Below, piece after piece: positions 40,598 through 50,854 of a DNA stretch of 64,000 bases. The notes beneath the pieces were generated by a model, which was not told where the DNA came from, did no database searches, and saw only the letters and a program-made list of their open reading frames with translations. The stretch comes from Ghiorsea bivora. Its GTDB lineage: Bacteria > Pseudomonadota > Zetaproteobacteria > Mariprofundales > Mariprofundaceae. The stretch is from positions 23,501 to 87,500 of the forward strand of contig NZ_JQLW01000012.1 in the NCBI RefSeq assembly GCF_000744415.1, given 5' to 3'. How positions within the stretch are numbered: the first letter of the stretch is position 1; each line of letters begins with the position of its first letter. A program made the translations under genes and the position numbers.

Positions 40598-42067
40598 ATG
40601 AGTTATAAGGATATGCGTGATTTTATTGCCGACTTAGAAAAACGCGGTGAACTTAAACGCATTCAAACAGAAATCAGTACTGAATTGGAAATGACGGAGA
40701 TTTCTCAGCGTGTTTTAGAAGCTGGTGGTCCTGCATTGTTGTTTGAGAATGTGAAAGGCCATGATATGCCAGTGTTGACTAATTTATTTGGCAAAGATAC
40801 ACGTATTGCTTTGGGTATGGGACGAGAGTCGGCAAGTGAGTTGCGTGAAATTGGTGAGTTGTTGGCTTTTTTAAAAGAGCCTGAACCGCCCAAAGGGTTT
40901 AAAGATGCATGGGAAAAACTTCCTGTGTTTAAAAAAGTTCTGCATATGTCACCAAAAATTGTCAGTAAAGCACCTTGGCAGGAAGTGGTGGTTGAAGGTG
41001 ATGCGGTTGACCTTGATACACTACCTATTCAAACCTGCTGGCCAGAAGATGCGGCACCTTTGCTTACTTGGGGTTTGGTGGTTACCAAAGGACCACATAA
41101 AGACAGACAAAACTTGGGCATTTATAGACAGCAAAAAATTGCCAAAAACAAACTTATCATGCGCTGGCTGAAACATCGTGGTGGTGCGATTGATCATCAA
41201 GAGGCTAGCAAAACAGAAAAACGTGAGCCCTTTCCATGTGCTGTGGTGATTGGTGCAGATCCAGCCACTATTTTAGCCGCCGTAACACCCATTCCAGATA
41301 CGCTTTCTGAATACCAGTTTGCAGGGTTATTACGCAACGAGAAAACACGATTAACTCCTTGCTCGGTGGTGGACTTGCAAGTGCCAACCTCAGCAGAGAT
41401 TGTACTGGAAGGTTTTATTTCCTTTGATGAATATGCTGAAGAAGGTCCATACGGTGACCATACGGGTTATTACAATGAAACCGAGATGTTTCCTGTGTTT
41501 ACCGTAGAAAAAATAAGTAAACGTAAGGATGCGATTTATCATTCTACGCATACGGGTAAACCGCCTGATGAACCTGCTGTGCTTGGTTTGGCTTTTAATG
41601 AAGTGTTTGTGCCCATTTTGCGCAAACAGTTCCCTGAAATTATTGATTTTTACCTGCCTATGGAAGGTTGTTCATACCGCATGGCGGTGGTGTCGATTAA
41701 GAAACAATATGCAGGTCATGCCAAGCGTATTATGTTTGGGGTGTGGTCGTATTTGAGGCAATTTATGTACACCAAATTTATCGTGGTGGTGGATGAGGAT
41801 ATTGATTGTCGCGATTGGAAAGAAGTGATTTGGGCAATCACCACCCGTTGCGACCCCGTGCGTGATTTTACCATGGCAGAACATACGCCGATTGATTATT
41901 TGGACTTTGCCTCACCTGTTGCAGGGTTGGGCTCAAAGGTGGGCATTGATGCCACCAATAAATGGCAAGGTGAAACCGACCGCGAATGGGGTCGAACCAT
42001 CACCATGACGGATGAAGTGAAACAACATATTGATGATATTTGGGAAGAATTGGATTTAGATTTATGA
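40598..42067 (+). CDS. ubiD: 4-hydroxy-3-polyprenylbenzoate decarboxylase
   Basis: UbiD decarboxylates the ubiquinone head-group precursor using prenylated FMN supplied by UbiX. The 489-residue protein begins with [18 protein letters not shown] and contains NLGIYRQQ, the catalytic-region [16 protein letters not shown] and [10 protein letters not shown]. It provides a fourth ubiquinone gene in the window beside ubiE-ubiJ-ubiB. Its stop codon overlaps the gpmI start by 4 bases (ATGA). Confidence 0.96.
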   Translation: MSYKDMRDFIADLEKRGELKRIQTEISTELEMTEISQRVLEAGGPALLFENVKGHDMPVLTNLFGKDTRIALGMGRESASELREIGELLAFLKEPEPPKGFKDAWEKLPVFKKVLHMSPKIVSKAPWQEVVVEGDAVDLDTLPIQTCWPEDAAPLLTWGLVVTKGPHKDRQNLGIYRQQKIAKNKLIMRWLKHRGGAIDHQEASKTEKREPFPCAVVIGADPATILAAVTPIPDTLSEYQFAGLLRNEKTRLTPCSVVDLQVPTSAEIVLEGFISFDEYAEEGPYGDHTGYYNETEMFPVFTVEKISKRKDAIYHSTHTGKPPDEPAVLGLAFNEVFVPILRKQFPEIIDFYLPMEGCSYRMAVVSIKKQYAGHAKRIMFGVWSYLRQFMYTKFIVVVDEDIDCRDWKEVIWAITTRCDPVRDFTMAEHTPIDYLDFASPVAGLGSKVGIDATNKWQGETDREWGRTITMTDEVKQHIDDIWEELDLDL

Positions 42068-43665
42068 CAAATAAACATAACACAACATTATTGATTATTA
42101 TGGATGGTTGGGGCGTGGGTTCTGGGCGCGATGATGATGCGATTGCCTTGGCAAATACGCCCAACTTTGACCGATTACAAAGCACATGTGCTTACACTGA
42201 AATCAATACGCATGGTAAGTTTGTTGGTTTACCATCCATGAAAGACATGGGTGGTTCGGAAGTGGGGCATTTGACCATGGGCGCGGGAAAAATTCTCGAC
42301 CAGGGACCAACACGCATCAATAATGCTATTGCTGATGGTTCTTTTTATGATTCCAAGGCTTTGGCGAAAGTGATTAAAGTGGGTAAAGATGGTGGGGCAA
42401 TTCATCTGCTTGGTTTATTGTCCGATGGTAATATTCATTCCCATATCGACCACTTTAAGGCAGTGATTAATTATGCTGATGCGCAAGATGTTGAGCGTTT
42501 ATATGTTCATGCCTCATTGGATGGGCGCGATGTGGGTATTCAATCGGCACAAGATTATGTGTTGCAGTTAGAAGAGCTGTTCACTGAAATCAATGCCAAA
42601 GGTGATAGGGACTATGCTTTTGCTTCTGCATCAGGTCGTGAACATGCCATTATGGATAGAGACCAAGATTGGAGCAAAGTTAAACGTGGTTGGGATGCCA
42701 TGGTATTGGGTGAAGCAGAGCATGAGTTTGGCTCAGTCATTGAAGGCATCACAGCATTGCGTGCGACCAACCCCAATCTTATTGATCAAGATATGGATAG
42801 CTTTATTATTATTGATGATGATTTGGGTAAACCCAAAGCTGTGATTGAACATGGTGATGCGGTATTGATGATGAATTTCCGTGGTGATAGAGCCATCGAA
42901 ATTACCGAAGCTTTTGTGATGGAAGACTTTCAAGGTTTTGACCGTATTAAAACACCTGATGTGGTGTATGCAGGTATGATGGTATTTGATGAAGATAGAA
43001 ATATGCCTGAATTACAACTGATGGGCCCCACCAAAGTGGATTATCCGCTGGGTAGATATTTGGTGGATAAAAAGATTAAACAGTTCCGCCTCACTGAAAC
43101 CCAGAAATTCCCGCATGTCACGTTCTTCTTTAATGGGGGGTACCGTAAACCATTGGATGATAGCCTAGAAGAATATATTTTGATTGATTCGGATAAAGGT
43201 GTCTCATTTGCTGATAAACCAGAAATGAAAGCGCCTGAGATTGCGGCTAAGGCTGTTGAGCTTATTGAAACAGGTGAATATGGTTTTGGGCTCATCAACT
43301 TTGCTAATGCCGATATGGTGGGGCATTGTGGTAAATTAGCGCCTGCGATTCAAGCGGTGGAAGCTGTGGATAAAGCGGTAGGATTAATCGTTGATGCGTT
43401 AGAAAAACATGGTGGTAATGCCATTATTACTGCAGACCATGGTAATGCTGAAGAAATGGTAACACATAAAGCCAGTGGCGATGAACCATGTACCAAACAT
43501 TCGGTGAACCCCGTACCATGTATATTGTTTAAAGCTGGTGGTAAATACCAGTTAAGTGAAGTAGCACAGCAGGACGTTGGGCTCGCAAATTTGGCAGCAA
43601 CAGTCTGTGATATGATGCAGATTGAAACGCCTAAAGATTTGGAGCCGTCTTTGCTAATGATCTAA
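42064..43665 (+). CDS. gpmI: 2,3-bisphosphoglycerate-independent phosphoglycerate mutase
   Basis: GpmI interconverts 3- and 2-phosphoglycerate using two Mn ions. The 533-residue protein begins [13 protein letters not shown] with a metal aspartate, has the catalytic serine in [13 protein letters not shown], and metal sites in [18 protein letters not shown] and [14 protein letters not shown] 42064 overlaps the ubiD stop codon and matches the family start; the frame runs 8 codons further upstream inside ubiD. In many proteobacteria gpmI heads the envC-ctpA cluster; here that cluster is on the other strand about 2 kb away. Confidence 0.96.
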   Translation: MTNKHNTTLLIIMDGWGVGSGRDDDAIALANTPNFDRLQSTCAYTEINTHGKFVGLPSMKDMGGSEVGHLTMGAGKILDQGPTRINNAIADGSFYDSKALAKVIKVGKDGGAIHLLGLLSDGNIHSHIDHFKAVINYADAQDVERLYVHASLDGRDVGIQSAQDYVLQLEELFTEINAKGDRDYAFASASGREHAIMDRDQDWSKVKRGWDAMVLGEAEHEFGSVIEGITALRATNPNLIDQDMDSFIIIDDDLGKPKAVIEHGDAVLMMNFRGDRAIEITEAFVMEDFQGFDRIKTPDVVYAGMMVFDEDRNMPELQLMGPTKVDYPLGRYLVDKKIKQFRLTETQKFPHVTFFFNGGYRKPLDDSLEEYILIDSDKGVSFADKPEMKAPEIAAKAVELIETGEYGFGLINFANADMVGHCGKLAPAIQAVEAVDKAVGLIVDALEKHGGNAIITADHGNAEEMVTHKASGDEPCTKHSVNPVPCILFKAGGKYQLSEVAQQDVGLANLAATVCDMMQIETPKDLEPSLLMI

Positions 43666-43666
43666 T

Positions 43667-45856
43667 ATGATGAATGCTAAGTTTAAGCACTCTTTGTTTC
43701 GTAGTCTCATACTTTTGTGGGCTACGTTTGCAATGCCTTATATATCAAGGGCTCATGATCTAGATAAGCAGGGGTTAGGTAAAGGTGAAACGAAGTTTGT
43801 TGATGGCGGATTTAGCCAAAATGTTGTCGGTTTTATAGACGAGTTTGCGTTATCCATATTGCTAGTGGTTATAGGTTTCCTTTTGTATCAACTTTGGCAG
43901 TTGAATACAAGGCTACAGCATAGTGAAAATTCACTTGCTGAAAGTGAGTTGCGTTTTTGGCAAGTGCTAAAACATATCCCTGTTGGTGTTGTGATTTATA
44001 AACAAGGGGTGATTCAATATCTGAACCCATTCACATTGCGCCTTATTGGGAATAAGTCACTTCACGATGTGGTTGGCAGACCAATCACAGACTTTTTACA
44101 CCCTGACGACTGTGAAAGTGTGTTAACACAAGTTGAGGATATTACGCGAACGGGTAAAAGTGTTTGGGCTATGCCCGTGCGTTATATAACACCAGAAGGT
44201 CAGCGTAAACAGCATGAAATGTTGGCAAATCGTACGCGGCTTATGATAGATGGAGAGCCCGTAACATTAACCATTGCCTTGGATATTACCGATCAAAACC
44301 AAATGATTAGGGATATCAAACAACAACATCGCATGTTGGATGTTATTTTATCTTCAGCGCCAGCAGGTATTTGGATGCGAGATCAAGCTGGTCAATTACA
44401 ATTTGTAAATGATGCTTATGCTGAGATGATTGGTGTGGATAAAAAAGCATTATTGCAAGCTGATGATGATTACACATTGGTTGCCAGCGAAGAAGCAAGT
44501 GCACGCAAAGCATCCGATGAAATTTGTAAAAGCAGTGGGAGTATATACCGCTCCAGTGAATTTTATACTGCGGCTGATGGCACATCGATGGTTTGTGAAG
44601 TGATTAAAGTTCCATTATTTGAAGATGATATTTATCAGGGGCTTGTTGGTTTTAGTTTGGATGTGACCAAGCGTGTTGAGGCAGAGATTGAGCGTGCAGA
44701 GGTTCAGAAAAAAGCTTTGGAAGCCCAACATCTAGAATCTTTAGGGGTATTGTCAGGTGGTATTGCGCATGATTTTAATAACCTTCTGGCGGTCATTTTA
44801 GGCAATGCATCATTAATACGTAAAAGTTTACCCCAAGACTCCAGAGAGTTTATTTTTATGCGTCGCATTGAAGAAACAAGTAAAAAAGCTGCTTCCTTGT
44901 GCAAGCAGATGTTAACCTACGCGGGTAAGGGTACGCTAAATATGAAACCGCTGGAGCTTTCGAAACTGGTGCATGATATGTCAGTTTTATTAGAAGTTAG
45001 TTTATTAAAGAATGTATCCGTGGATTATAAACTTCAGCCGCATCTTCCGTATTTTGATGGTGATATTGCACAGGTTCAACAGTTGGTCATGAATATGATT
45101 ACCAATGCAAATGAAGCGATGCGTGAACATGGTGGGACAATTCGTTTGCGTACATATTGTATAGATTTAGCTGCTGGGGATAAGCAAGTAGCAGGCATAG
45201 TTCAGTGTATGGCCGAAGTGAAACAGGGGACATATGTTTGCCTTGAAGTGAGTGATGAAGGTTGTGGTATGGATGAAGCAACGCAACAGCGAATTTTTGA
45301 ACCTTTTTTCACCACTAAGTTTACAGGTCGGGGTTTGGGTATGAGTGCCATGTTAGGTACTGTACAAGGGCATGGCGGGCTTATTACTTTAGAATCCGAA
45401 TTGAATCAGGGAACAACATTTAGAGTCTTTTTCCCCATCAGCCAGCATGGAAAAAAAATGGAAACTGAAGGGGACACTATGCCGCAGTTATCACATGCAG
45501 AAAAACGAGGAAAGGTGCTGATTGTTGATGATGAGTTAATGCTCTTAGAGACAGCGCAAGCCATGTTAGAAGATTTGGGTTATGAAACCTATTTGGCAGA
45601 AAATGGCAAACAGGCATTGGAAATCTATCAAGCTAAGAAGGATGAGATTCATGTGGTATTGCTGGATATGACTATGCCTGAAATGGGTGGCAAGGTATGT
45701 GCGACAGAGCTATTAAAACTAACGCCAGACTTGAAGATTATTATTGCCAGTGGTTATGCAGAAGAAGATATTTATAAACAATTCAAGGGTATTCGCTTGG
45801 CAGGTGTTGTGCAGAAACCTTATGATTTCCAGCGTTTACAAGAAGTCATGTTTTAA
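43667..45856 (+). CDS. Hybrid sensor histidine kinase with two PAS domains and receiver
   Basis: A 729-residue protein: signal-like N-terminus (LILLWATFAMPYISRA), a short periplasmic loop, one transmembrane helix (~58-78), two PAS domains (~90-210 and ~220-335), a dimerisation domain with phospho-His368 in SGGIAHDFNNLL, an ATPase domain (ITNANEA; DEGCGMDE; GRGLGMSAMLG), and a C-terminal receiver with Asp667 in VVLLDMTMPEM. No DNA-binding partner is adjacent. It begins 1 base after gpmI and converges with the deacetylase gene, overlapping it by 4 bases. The signal is unknown. Confidence 0.93.
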   Translation: MMNAKFKHSLFRSLILLWATFAMPYISRAHDLDKQGLGKGETKFVDGGFSQNVVGFIDEFALSILLVVIGFLLYQLWQLNTRLQHSENSLAESELRFWQVLKHIPVGVVIYKQGVIQYLNPFTLRLIGNKSLHDVVGRPITDFLHPDDCESVLTQVEDITRTGKSVWAMPVRYITPEGQRKQHEMLANRTRLMIDGEPVTLTIALDITDQNQMIRDIKQQHRMLDVILSSAPAGIWMRDQAGQLQFVNDAYAEMIGVDKKALLQADDDYTLVASEEASARKASDEICKSSGSIYRSSEFYTAADGTSMVCEVIKVPLFEDDIYQGLVGFSLDVTKRVEAEIERAEVQKKALEAQHLESLGVLSGGIAHDFNNLLAVILGNASLIRKSLPQDSREFIFMRRIEETSKKAASLCKQMLTYAGKGTLNMKPLELSKLVHDMSVLLEVSLLKNVSVDYKLQPHLPYFDGDIAQVQQLVMNMITNANEAMREHGGTIRLRTYCIDLAAGDKQVAGIVQCMAEVKQGTYVCLEVSDEGCGMDEATQQRIFEPFFTTKFTGRGLGMSAMLGTVQGHGGLITLESELNQGTTFRVFFPISQHGKKMETEGDTMPQLSHAEKRGKVLIVDDELMLLETAQAMLEDLGYETYLAENGKQALEIYQAKKDEIHVVLLDMTMPEMGGKVCATELLKLTPDLKIIIASGYAEEDIYKQFKGIRLAGVVQKPYDFQRLQEVMF

Positions 45857-46812
45857 TCCTGCTTCAGTGCTTCAGAGATACTAACAAATGCTTGTAAGCT
45901 GATACCTTGCGCGTGTTTTTTTAAAAAATTTAAAGTTTCTTGATGCGGGTGCGCAAGCATGATGCAGCTATCCTTGCGTTTGACACATGAAAGCATGGAG
46001 TTCCAAGCATGTTGCAGAGATACAGGCGTTACGGCGTGGTCTAAGAATACATCCCGTGTATTCCAAAGAATACCTGATTGCTGCGCAACTTCAGCAGCCA
46101 CGGACGAGGAAGATGTTCGGGAATCGATAAAAAATAAACCATGCTTTTTACATAATTCCATAAGCCATTGCATGGATTTTGGGTTGGATGTGAGCAGTGA
46201 TCCCATATGGTTATTTACACCTTCAACATAAGGCACTTTCGCTAAGGCTTGCTCAAACACCGTGGTAAAGCTTTGTTTATCCATATCTTGATGTAAGTAA
46301 AACTTTTCCATCTTTTGTTGATATTTAGGGTTGGCAGTTTGCATGGGCATATGCAGCATGACTTGTATGCCGTGTTGGTGCGCCATCATGGCTGCTTCTT
46401 TCGCATGAGGGGAATCGGGCAGAATAGATACCGTAATGGTGTAAGGAAGCGCAATTAAACGTTCTAGGGCATGTAAATCATAACCAACATCATCAATAAT
46501 AAGACTTAATACATGTCTGTTTTCGGCAGGGTGAACGCTTACTTGTTTCGTAGAACTCTTGAAGACAGGGTCTGGAAGTTCATCTTCAAAGGTAAGCACA
46601 TATGTGTCATCAAGTAGTGGTGCGATAACTTGTGCTATATCGGGCTCAGTATGACTTGGACTCTCAGAAACAAGTATTTGTGAGATGTTGGATGCAACCT
46701 TTTTCTCACTAGCTACCCATACCAATAATACAATAAGTATAAGTAGGATAGTGAGTAAGATTTTAAACCAAAATGCCTGCTGTTGTTTCTTTTTTTTAGT
46801 TTTTTTCTTCAA
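45853..46812 (-). CDS. Divergent polysaccharide deacetylase family protein (YibQ-like)
   Basis: A 319-residue protein with one N-terminal transmembrane helix (FKILLTILLILIVLLVWVA), then a periplasmic NodB-like barrel with LSLIIDDVGYDLHALERLI, PYTITVSILPDSPHAKEAA, MLHMPMQ and VNNHMGSLLT. The family keeps the fold but is divergent at the metal site, and its substrate is not known. It is last in the envC-ctpA-yibQ order that is conserved in proteobacteria, starting 7 bases after ctpA. Confidence 0.92.
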   Translation of the reverse strand: MKKKTKKKKQQQAFWFKILLTILLILIVLLVWVASEKKVASNISQILVSESPSHTEPDIAQVIAPLLDDTYVLTFEDELPDPVFKSSTKQVSVHPAENRHVLSLIIDDVGYDLHALERLIALPYTITVSILPDSPHAKEAAMMAHQHGIQVMLHMPMQTANPKYQQKMEKFYLHQDMDKQSFTTVFEQALAKVPYVEGVNNHMGSLLTSNPKSMQWLMELCKKHGLFFIDSRTSSSSVAAEVAQQSGILWNTRDVFLDHAVTPVSLQHAWNSMLSCVKRKDSCIMLAHPHQETLNFLKKHAQGISLQAFVSISEALKQD

Positions 46813-46819
46813 GTGTTGT

Positions 46820-48151
46820 TTAAGAAGTCTTTAGGAGTACGTGTAACCCTTGAAGTAAGTCTACAGCGCGTTGTAATTGTACATCTTTGGTCAAACGTTC
46901 AACCATTTGTTCACTCGGGTGGCCAGGTACTGCTTCTTCTTCTTTTTTGGTTTTGGTTTTACCATTACCATTGGCAAGGTGTCCTTTCATATTGGCTTCA
47001 AAAACACGGGAAGGTCGGTTGCTTCCGTCATCTTCGATTTTTAAACGTACAGCTTTAACTTCTACATCAGGGTCTATGCCTGTAGCTTGAATAGAACGTC
47101 CGCTGGGTGTGTAATATAAAGAAGTGGTTAATTTAAAGGCAGAGCCATCCGATAATGGAATGATGCGCTGAACAGAGCCTTTACCAAAGCTGCGTGTGCC
47201 CATGAGTACAGCGCGTTTGTTATCTTGGAGTGCACCTGAGACGATTTCAGATGCTGAGGCAGAACCACCGTTAATCAAAACAATCAATGGTGCACCATTT
47301 AAAATATCACCTTTCTCTGCTTTAAAGTCCATATTGTTTCCAACGCGTGATTTGGTGCTCACGATGCCACCAGAATTAAGGAATAAATCACTCACTTCAA
47401 CAGCTTGATCCAGCAAACCACCAGGATTATTGCGCAAGTCTAGCACTGCACCAAAGATTTTATTGTCCGATTGTTTACGCAAGGCATCGAATTGTTTTTG
47501 CAATTGCTCAGCTGTATGCTCTTGAAACTGTGTGATACGTAAATACGCATAACCAGGCGCTAAAATATCACTTTTGACGGATTTGACTTGGATTTTATCG
47601 CGTTTTATTTTTACATCAAAAGTACGCATTTCATCTTCACGGAAAATGGTAAGTGTAATGCTAGTACCTGGTTTCCCACGCATAAGTTTAACGGATTCGG
47701 GTAATGTAATGTCACGCGCTAATACATCGCCAATTTTAATAATGAGGTCGCCAGATTTAATGCCTGCCTTATCTGCGGGGGTGTCTTCAATGGGTGATAC
47801 GATTTTGATACCACCTTCGGCTGTGGCAATTTCAATGCCTAAACCACCAAATTCGCCACTGGTGTCTTCCATCATTTTACTGAACATTTCTTTGTCCATA
47901 TAGGTGGAGTGTGGGTCAAGGTTAGAGAGCATGCCTTTGAGAGCACCCTCAAAAAGTTCTTTGTCCGTGGTTTCTTTTACATAATAGCGGCGAACAGCAT
48001 TCATGACATCGGAAAACTTTTTCATTTCCGCATAGTCTGTAGCAGCATTGGCTTGGGTAATGGATGTATTGGGCTGCCAAGTTACCCATGCTGCTGCAAT
48101 CACAGCACATGTGCTTAAGGAAATGATCCAACGTGTTTTGTTTAAATTCAT
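46820..48151 (-). CDS. ctpA: S41-family C-terminal processing peptidase
   Basis: A 443-residue periplasmic serine protease with a signal anchor (IISLSTCAVIAAAWVTW), a PDZ domain (GGLGIEIATAEGGIKIVSPIEDTPADKAGI) and the catalytic Ser/Lys pair in GGSASASEIVSGAL and GTRSFGKGSVQ. CtpA enzymes trim or degrade periplasmic proteins including peptidoglycan hydrolases and their partners, which fits its place directly after an EnvC-like activator. Confidence 0.95.
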   Translation of the reverse strand: MNLNKTRWIISLSTCAVIAAAWVTWQPNTSITQANAATDYAEMKKFSDVMNAVRRYYVKETTDKELFEGALKGMLSNLDPHSTYMDKEMFSKMMEDTSGEFGGLGIEIATAEGGIKIVSPIEDTPADKAGIKSGDLIIKIGDVLARDITLPESVKLMRGKPGTSITLTIFREDEMRTFDVKIKRDKIQVKSVKSDILAPGYAYLRITQFQEHTAEQLQKQFDALRKQSDNKIFGAVLDLRNNPGGLLDQAVEVSDLFLNSGGIVSTKSRVGNNMDFKAEKGDILNGAPLIVLINGGSASASEIVSGALQDNKRAVLMGTRSFGKGSVQRIIPLSDGSAFKLTTSLYYTPSGRSIQATGIDPDVEVKAVRLKIEDDGSNRPSRVFEANMKGHLANGNGKTKTKKEEEAVPGHPSEQMVERLTKDVQLQRAVDLLQGLHVLLKTS

Positions 48152-48172
48152 GTTTTTTGCCTCATGTATGGG

Positions 48173-49324
48173 TTATTTCTTACACCATTTTGCAGGATTA
48201 ACAGGTCGCCCTTTGTCTCGAATCTCAAAGTATAAACGTACATCTTCAATCCAACCAGTACTACCTGCCTCAGCGAGAACCTCGCCTTTTTCTACCCAGT
48301 CGCCCAGTTGTTTGTACAGCGCATCATTGTGTGCATACACTGCCATAATACCATGCCCATAATCAACAATCATCATCAGTCCGTACCCACCGAACCAATC
48401 GGCATAGCGCACTTGCCCTTCACCGAGAGCATGTACCAACCGACCTTGTGGGGAGCGGTGTTTGGGTGCGATGTGTACGCCTGAAAGACGCACACCAGTG
48501 CTGGTTTTTTGTTTGAAGCCGATAAGTACGCGACCTTGAAGCGGCCAAGCAAGTTTACCTTTTTGTCTGCGGATTGAGGTTGTTTTTCCTTGTTTGTCAC
48601 TGGCAAGAAGTGTGTCACCCAAGCCGTTAAGTAAGCGTTGTAATGCTTTTTCTTGTTTTGCCAAACGTCGGTCTTGTGCTTTCTTTTTCTTGATGTCAGC
48701 GCGTAATTGCTGGGCAGCTTTTTTCTTTGCATGAAGCTTGTTGACCAAATCCTCTTCTGCTTGCTTACGTTCGTCTTGCAAAGTAAGCAGTTGCTCGCGA
48801 TTAGCTTTTTCTTCTTGTTCAATCACAGCGAGTTCTTCAATGGTTTTGCGCCAAAGCTTGCGGTCTTCTTCTTGGGATAACATGGCTGATTTCAATAAAA
48901 ACTGGCGGTGGGGTATCTCGGTAATAGATGTGCCTGAAAGCACATCCACCCAAATGGATTGGCTGCCTGCATGCTGGTAAGCAGTGGAGGCTTCTTTGAG
49001 CATTTGCCGCTGTAGTTGTTCAATTGTTTTTTGAATGTTCTTTTTCTTTTTTGCTAATTTGCTAATGCGCTTATCAACAGCTTTGATGTCATCGCGAACT
49101 TGCCAATATGCTTTACGCGCTTTAAGCAATGCCATATCCAGTTTTTTTAGGCTTTTACCAACACTACCAAGCTCCTTATTTAAAGCTTGCTGTGCATTTT
49201 TCACCAATTGACGTTGCTTTTGAATACTTTGCAGCTCACTTTTAACATCACGGGCAGCAAGGGCAGGGGTGTTGACCGCTGTGCATAAGATGAATGCCAA
49301 TAAAAATGCAGATAAAGTTTTCAT
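48173..49324 (-). CDS. envC: EnvC-like murein hydrolase activator
   Basis: A 383-residue periplasmic protein: signal peptide (FLLAFILCTAVNTPALA), a long coiled coil (~25-250, rich in K, Q, E and L), and a C-terminal LytM/M23 domain. The domain is degenerate: the usual HxGxD is SGVHIAPKH and the second metal motif reads YAHN, as in EnvC, which activates amidases rather than cutting wall itself. It overlaps rlmH by 4 bases and precedes ctpA by 21, in the usual order for division-site wall remodelling. Confidence 0.92.
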   Translation of the reverse strand: MKTLSAFLLAFILCTAVNTPALAARDVKSELQSIQKQRQLVKNAQQALNKELGSVGKSLKKLDMALLKARKAYWQVRDDIKAVDKRISKLAKKKKNIQKTIEQLQRQMLKEASTAYQHAGSQSIWVDVLSGTSITEIPHRQFLLKSAMLSQEEDRKLWRKTIEELAVIEQEEKANREQLLTLQDERKQAEEDLVNKLHAKKKAAQQLRADIKKKKAQDRRLAKQEKALQRLLNGLGDTLLASDKQGKTTSIRRQKGKLAWPLQGRVLIGFKQKTSTGVRLSGVHIAPKHRSPQGRLVHALGEGQVRYADWFGGYGLMMIVDYGHGIMAVYAHNDALYKQLGDWVEKGEVLAEAGSTGWIEDVRLYFEIRDKGRPVNPAKWCKK

Positions 49325-49770
49325 ACTTTGTGGTAAGGATGCCCTTGGATAATAGAAAAAGCACGGTAGAGCTGTTCAATAACCAATACTCGTGCCAATT
49401 GATGTGGCAGAGTTAATTTGGATAAGCACCAAGTGTGTTTGGCTTGTTGGCGAACTTCATCGGATACACCAGCCGCACCACCAATCACAAAATCAATGCT
49501 GGCATTGCCAACTTGTGTTTTAAAAAAATCTGCCCATTGCATACTGGTGAATGATTTTCCTTTTTCATCAAACAGTATAAAACCTTGTTGTGCAGCTTTA
49601 AGGATATGTTTGGCTTCATCGGCTTTGATTTGGTTGAGTTGTTTGGCTTTGCTTTCAGGCAGTTCAACAATCTCAAACTGGTGCGCACTTTGCAGGCGTT
49701 TTTTTAGTGATGCTTCATAATCACGAAAATCTTTGCCTGCTTTGCCAACCACCAATAGCCTTAATTTCAT
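49321..49770 (-). CDS. rlmH: 23S rRNA (pseudouridine1915-N3)-methyltransferase
   Basis: RlmH is a SPOUT-class methyltransferase modifying pseudouridine 1915 of 23S rRNA. The 149-residue protein shows FVIGGAAGVSDEV, the trefoil-knot SAM segment, and the C-terminal LPHQLARVLVIEQLYRAFSIIQGHPYHK, nearly invariant in the family. It overlaps rsfS and envC by 4 bases each. Secure. Confidence 0.98.
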   Translation of the reverse strand: MKLRLLVVGKAGKDFRDYEASLKKRLQSAHQFEIVELPESKAKQLNQIKADEAKHILKAAQQGFILFDEKGKSFTSMQWADFFKTQVGNASIDFVIGGAAGVSDEVRQQAKHTWCLSKLTLPHQLARVLVIEQLYRAFSIIQGHPYHKV

Positions 49771-50120
49771 GCTTTTGTTTGTTCATCCTCTGGTGTGCTC
49801 CAAAGGCGTTCAAGTTGGAAAGATTCACGAACTTCTGGAAGGAATAAATGAACAATAATATCACCCAAATCAACCACCAACCATTCCAATGCTTCCATGC
49901 CATCGACACGCGCTGTTAAACCATTGCTATGCCCAACTTCACGCACACCATTGGCAAGTGCTTTAAGTTGGCGGTCGGTTCTGCCTGTGGCTAGGATAAA
50001 TTGGTCGGCAAAATTGCAGCGACCTTGAACATTAAGGGTAATGATGTCCAACCCCTTTTTATCTTCAATGGCCTCAATCACCTCTGCATTTAGTTGTTCC
50101 AATGTTTTTACTTCACTCAT
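49767..50120 (-). CDS. rsfS: Ribosome silencing factor RsfS
   Basis: RsfS binds L14 on the large subunit and blocks subunit joining under starvation. The 117-residue protein has KKGLDIITLNVQG, FADQFILATGRTDRQLKALANGV and the C-terminal MEALEWLVVDLGDIIVHLFLPEVRESFQLERLW typical of the family. It overlaps nadD and rlmH by 4 bases each, the common nadD-rsfS-rlmH order. Confidence 0.97.
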   Translation of the reverse strand: MSEVKTLEQLNAEVIEAIEDKKGLDIITLNVQGRCNFADQFILATGRTDRQLKALANGVREVGHSNGLTARVDGMEALEWLVVDLGDIIVHLFLPEVRESFQLERLWSTPEDEQTKA

Positions 50121-50749
50121 GTTGTTCTCTCTTTGTTGAATTCACCCGAAGCATAACATGCTAAAATGGCATTGCAGGTATCTTGATGCAAATATTTTTG
50201 CTGAAGCTTGGGATTGTTGCGAATTTGGGTGGCGGAAATATCGGGCAAAGTTTGGTTGATAAAAATAACATGCCCTGCATCTAGCCTATGATTTAAAGTG
50301 GATGTTCCTTTCCAACCCATTGTTTCTACGGTTTTTTTTATGTTTTCTCGTTGAAAAACAGCAAGGTTACATAGCTTTTGATGCTCAGGGTATTCTACCC
50401 AGTTTGGCATGTCTAAAAAGGAATCCAAACCCATAAGCCATATCGGTATGATGTTTGGATTTTCAGCTTGAAAGCGGCGTAATGTGGCAATAGCAGGGCT
50501 GGGTTTTGTATGATTAACCTCCCAATCAACAATGCGCACACGCGGTTCATCAGCAAAAATAGTGGAAAGCCATGATAGCCGTTGTTTTGGGCTTGCTTTG
50601 CCTGAAAGTTGGCGGTGAACAGGTAAACCCACAGGAATCACCCAAATTTTATCAAGGTTTAACTGCGCAAGTGCGCTATCCACCAAAGCTTTATGACCCA
50701 AGTGTGGCGGGTCGAAACTGCCCCCAAAAAAAGCTATTCGCATAGACAT
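50117..50749 (-). CDS. nadD: Nicotinate-nucleotide adenylyltransferase
   Basis: NadD adenylylates nicotinate mononucleotide in NAD synthesis. The 210-residue protein has the nucleotidyltransferase motif FFGGSFDPPHLGHKALVDSAL, the WVIPVGLPVHR strand and the closing ISATQIRNN. The ribosome site is poor for both candidate starts (50749 and 50743). A perfect inverted-repeat element ends only 14 bases upstream and may have displaced it. It heads the tightly overlapping nadD-rsfS-rlmH-envC chain. Confidence 0.96.
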   Translation of the reverse strand: MSMRIAFFGGSFDPPHLGHKALVDSALAQLNLDKIWVIPVGLPVHRQLSGKASPKQRLSWLSTIFADEPRVRIVDWEVNHTKPSPAIATLRRFQAENPNIIPIWLMGLDSFLDMPNWVEYPEHQKLCNLAVFQRENIKKTVETMGWKGTSTLNHRLDAGHVIFINQTLPDISATQIRNNPKLQQKYLHQDTCNAILACYASGEFNKERTT

Positions 50750-50763
50750 CTAATTACTTATCC

Positions 50764-50843
50764 GTCATTCCCGCGCAGGCGGGAATCCATGTCATAACAT
50801 AGTCTAAATCGGACAACTGGATTCCCGCCTGCGCGGGAATGAC
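50764..50843. repeat. Perfect 26-bp inverted-repeat element (dRS3-like, MITE-sized)
   Basis: Arms 50764-50789 and 50818-50843 are perfect reverse complements over 26 bases, separated by 28 AT-rich bases. Each arm contains ATTCCC...GGGAAT with a GC-rich centre (CGCGCAGG), the pattern of dRS3 / ATTCCCGC repeats found dispersed in Neisseria and other proteobacteria. The 80-base element occupies nearly all of the dut-nadD gap. Confidence 0.88.
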
Positions 50844-50854
50844 TGGATGGTTCA

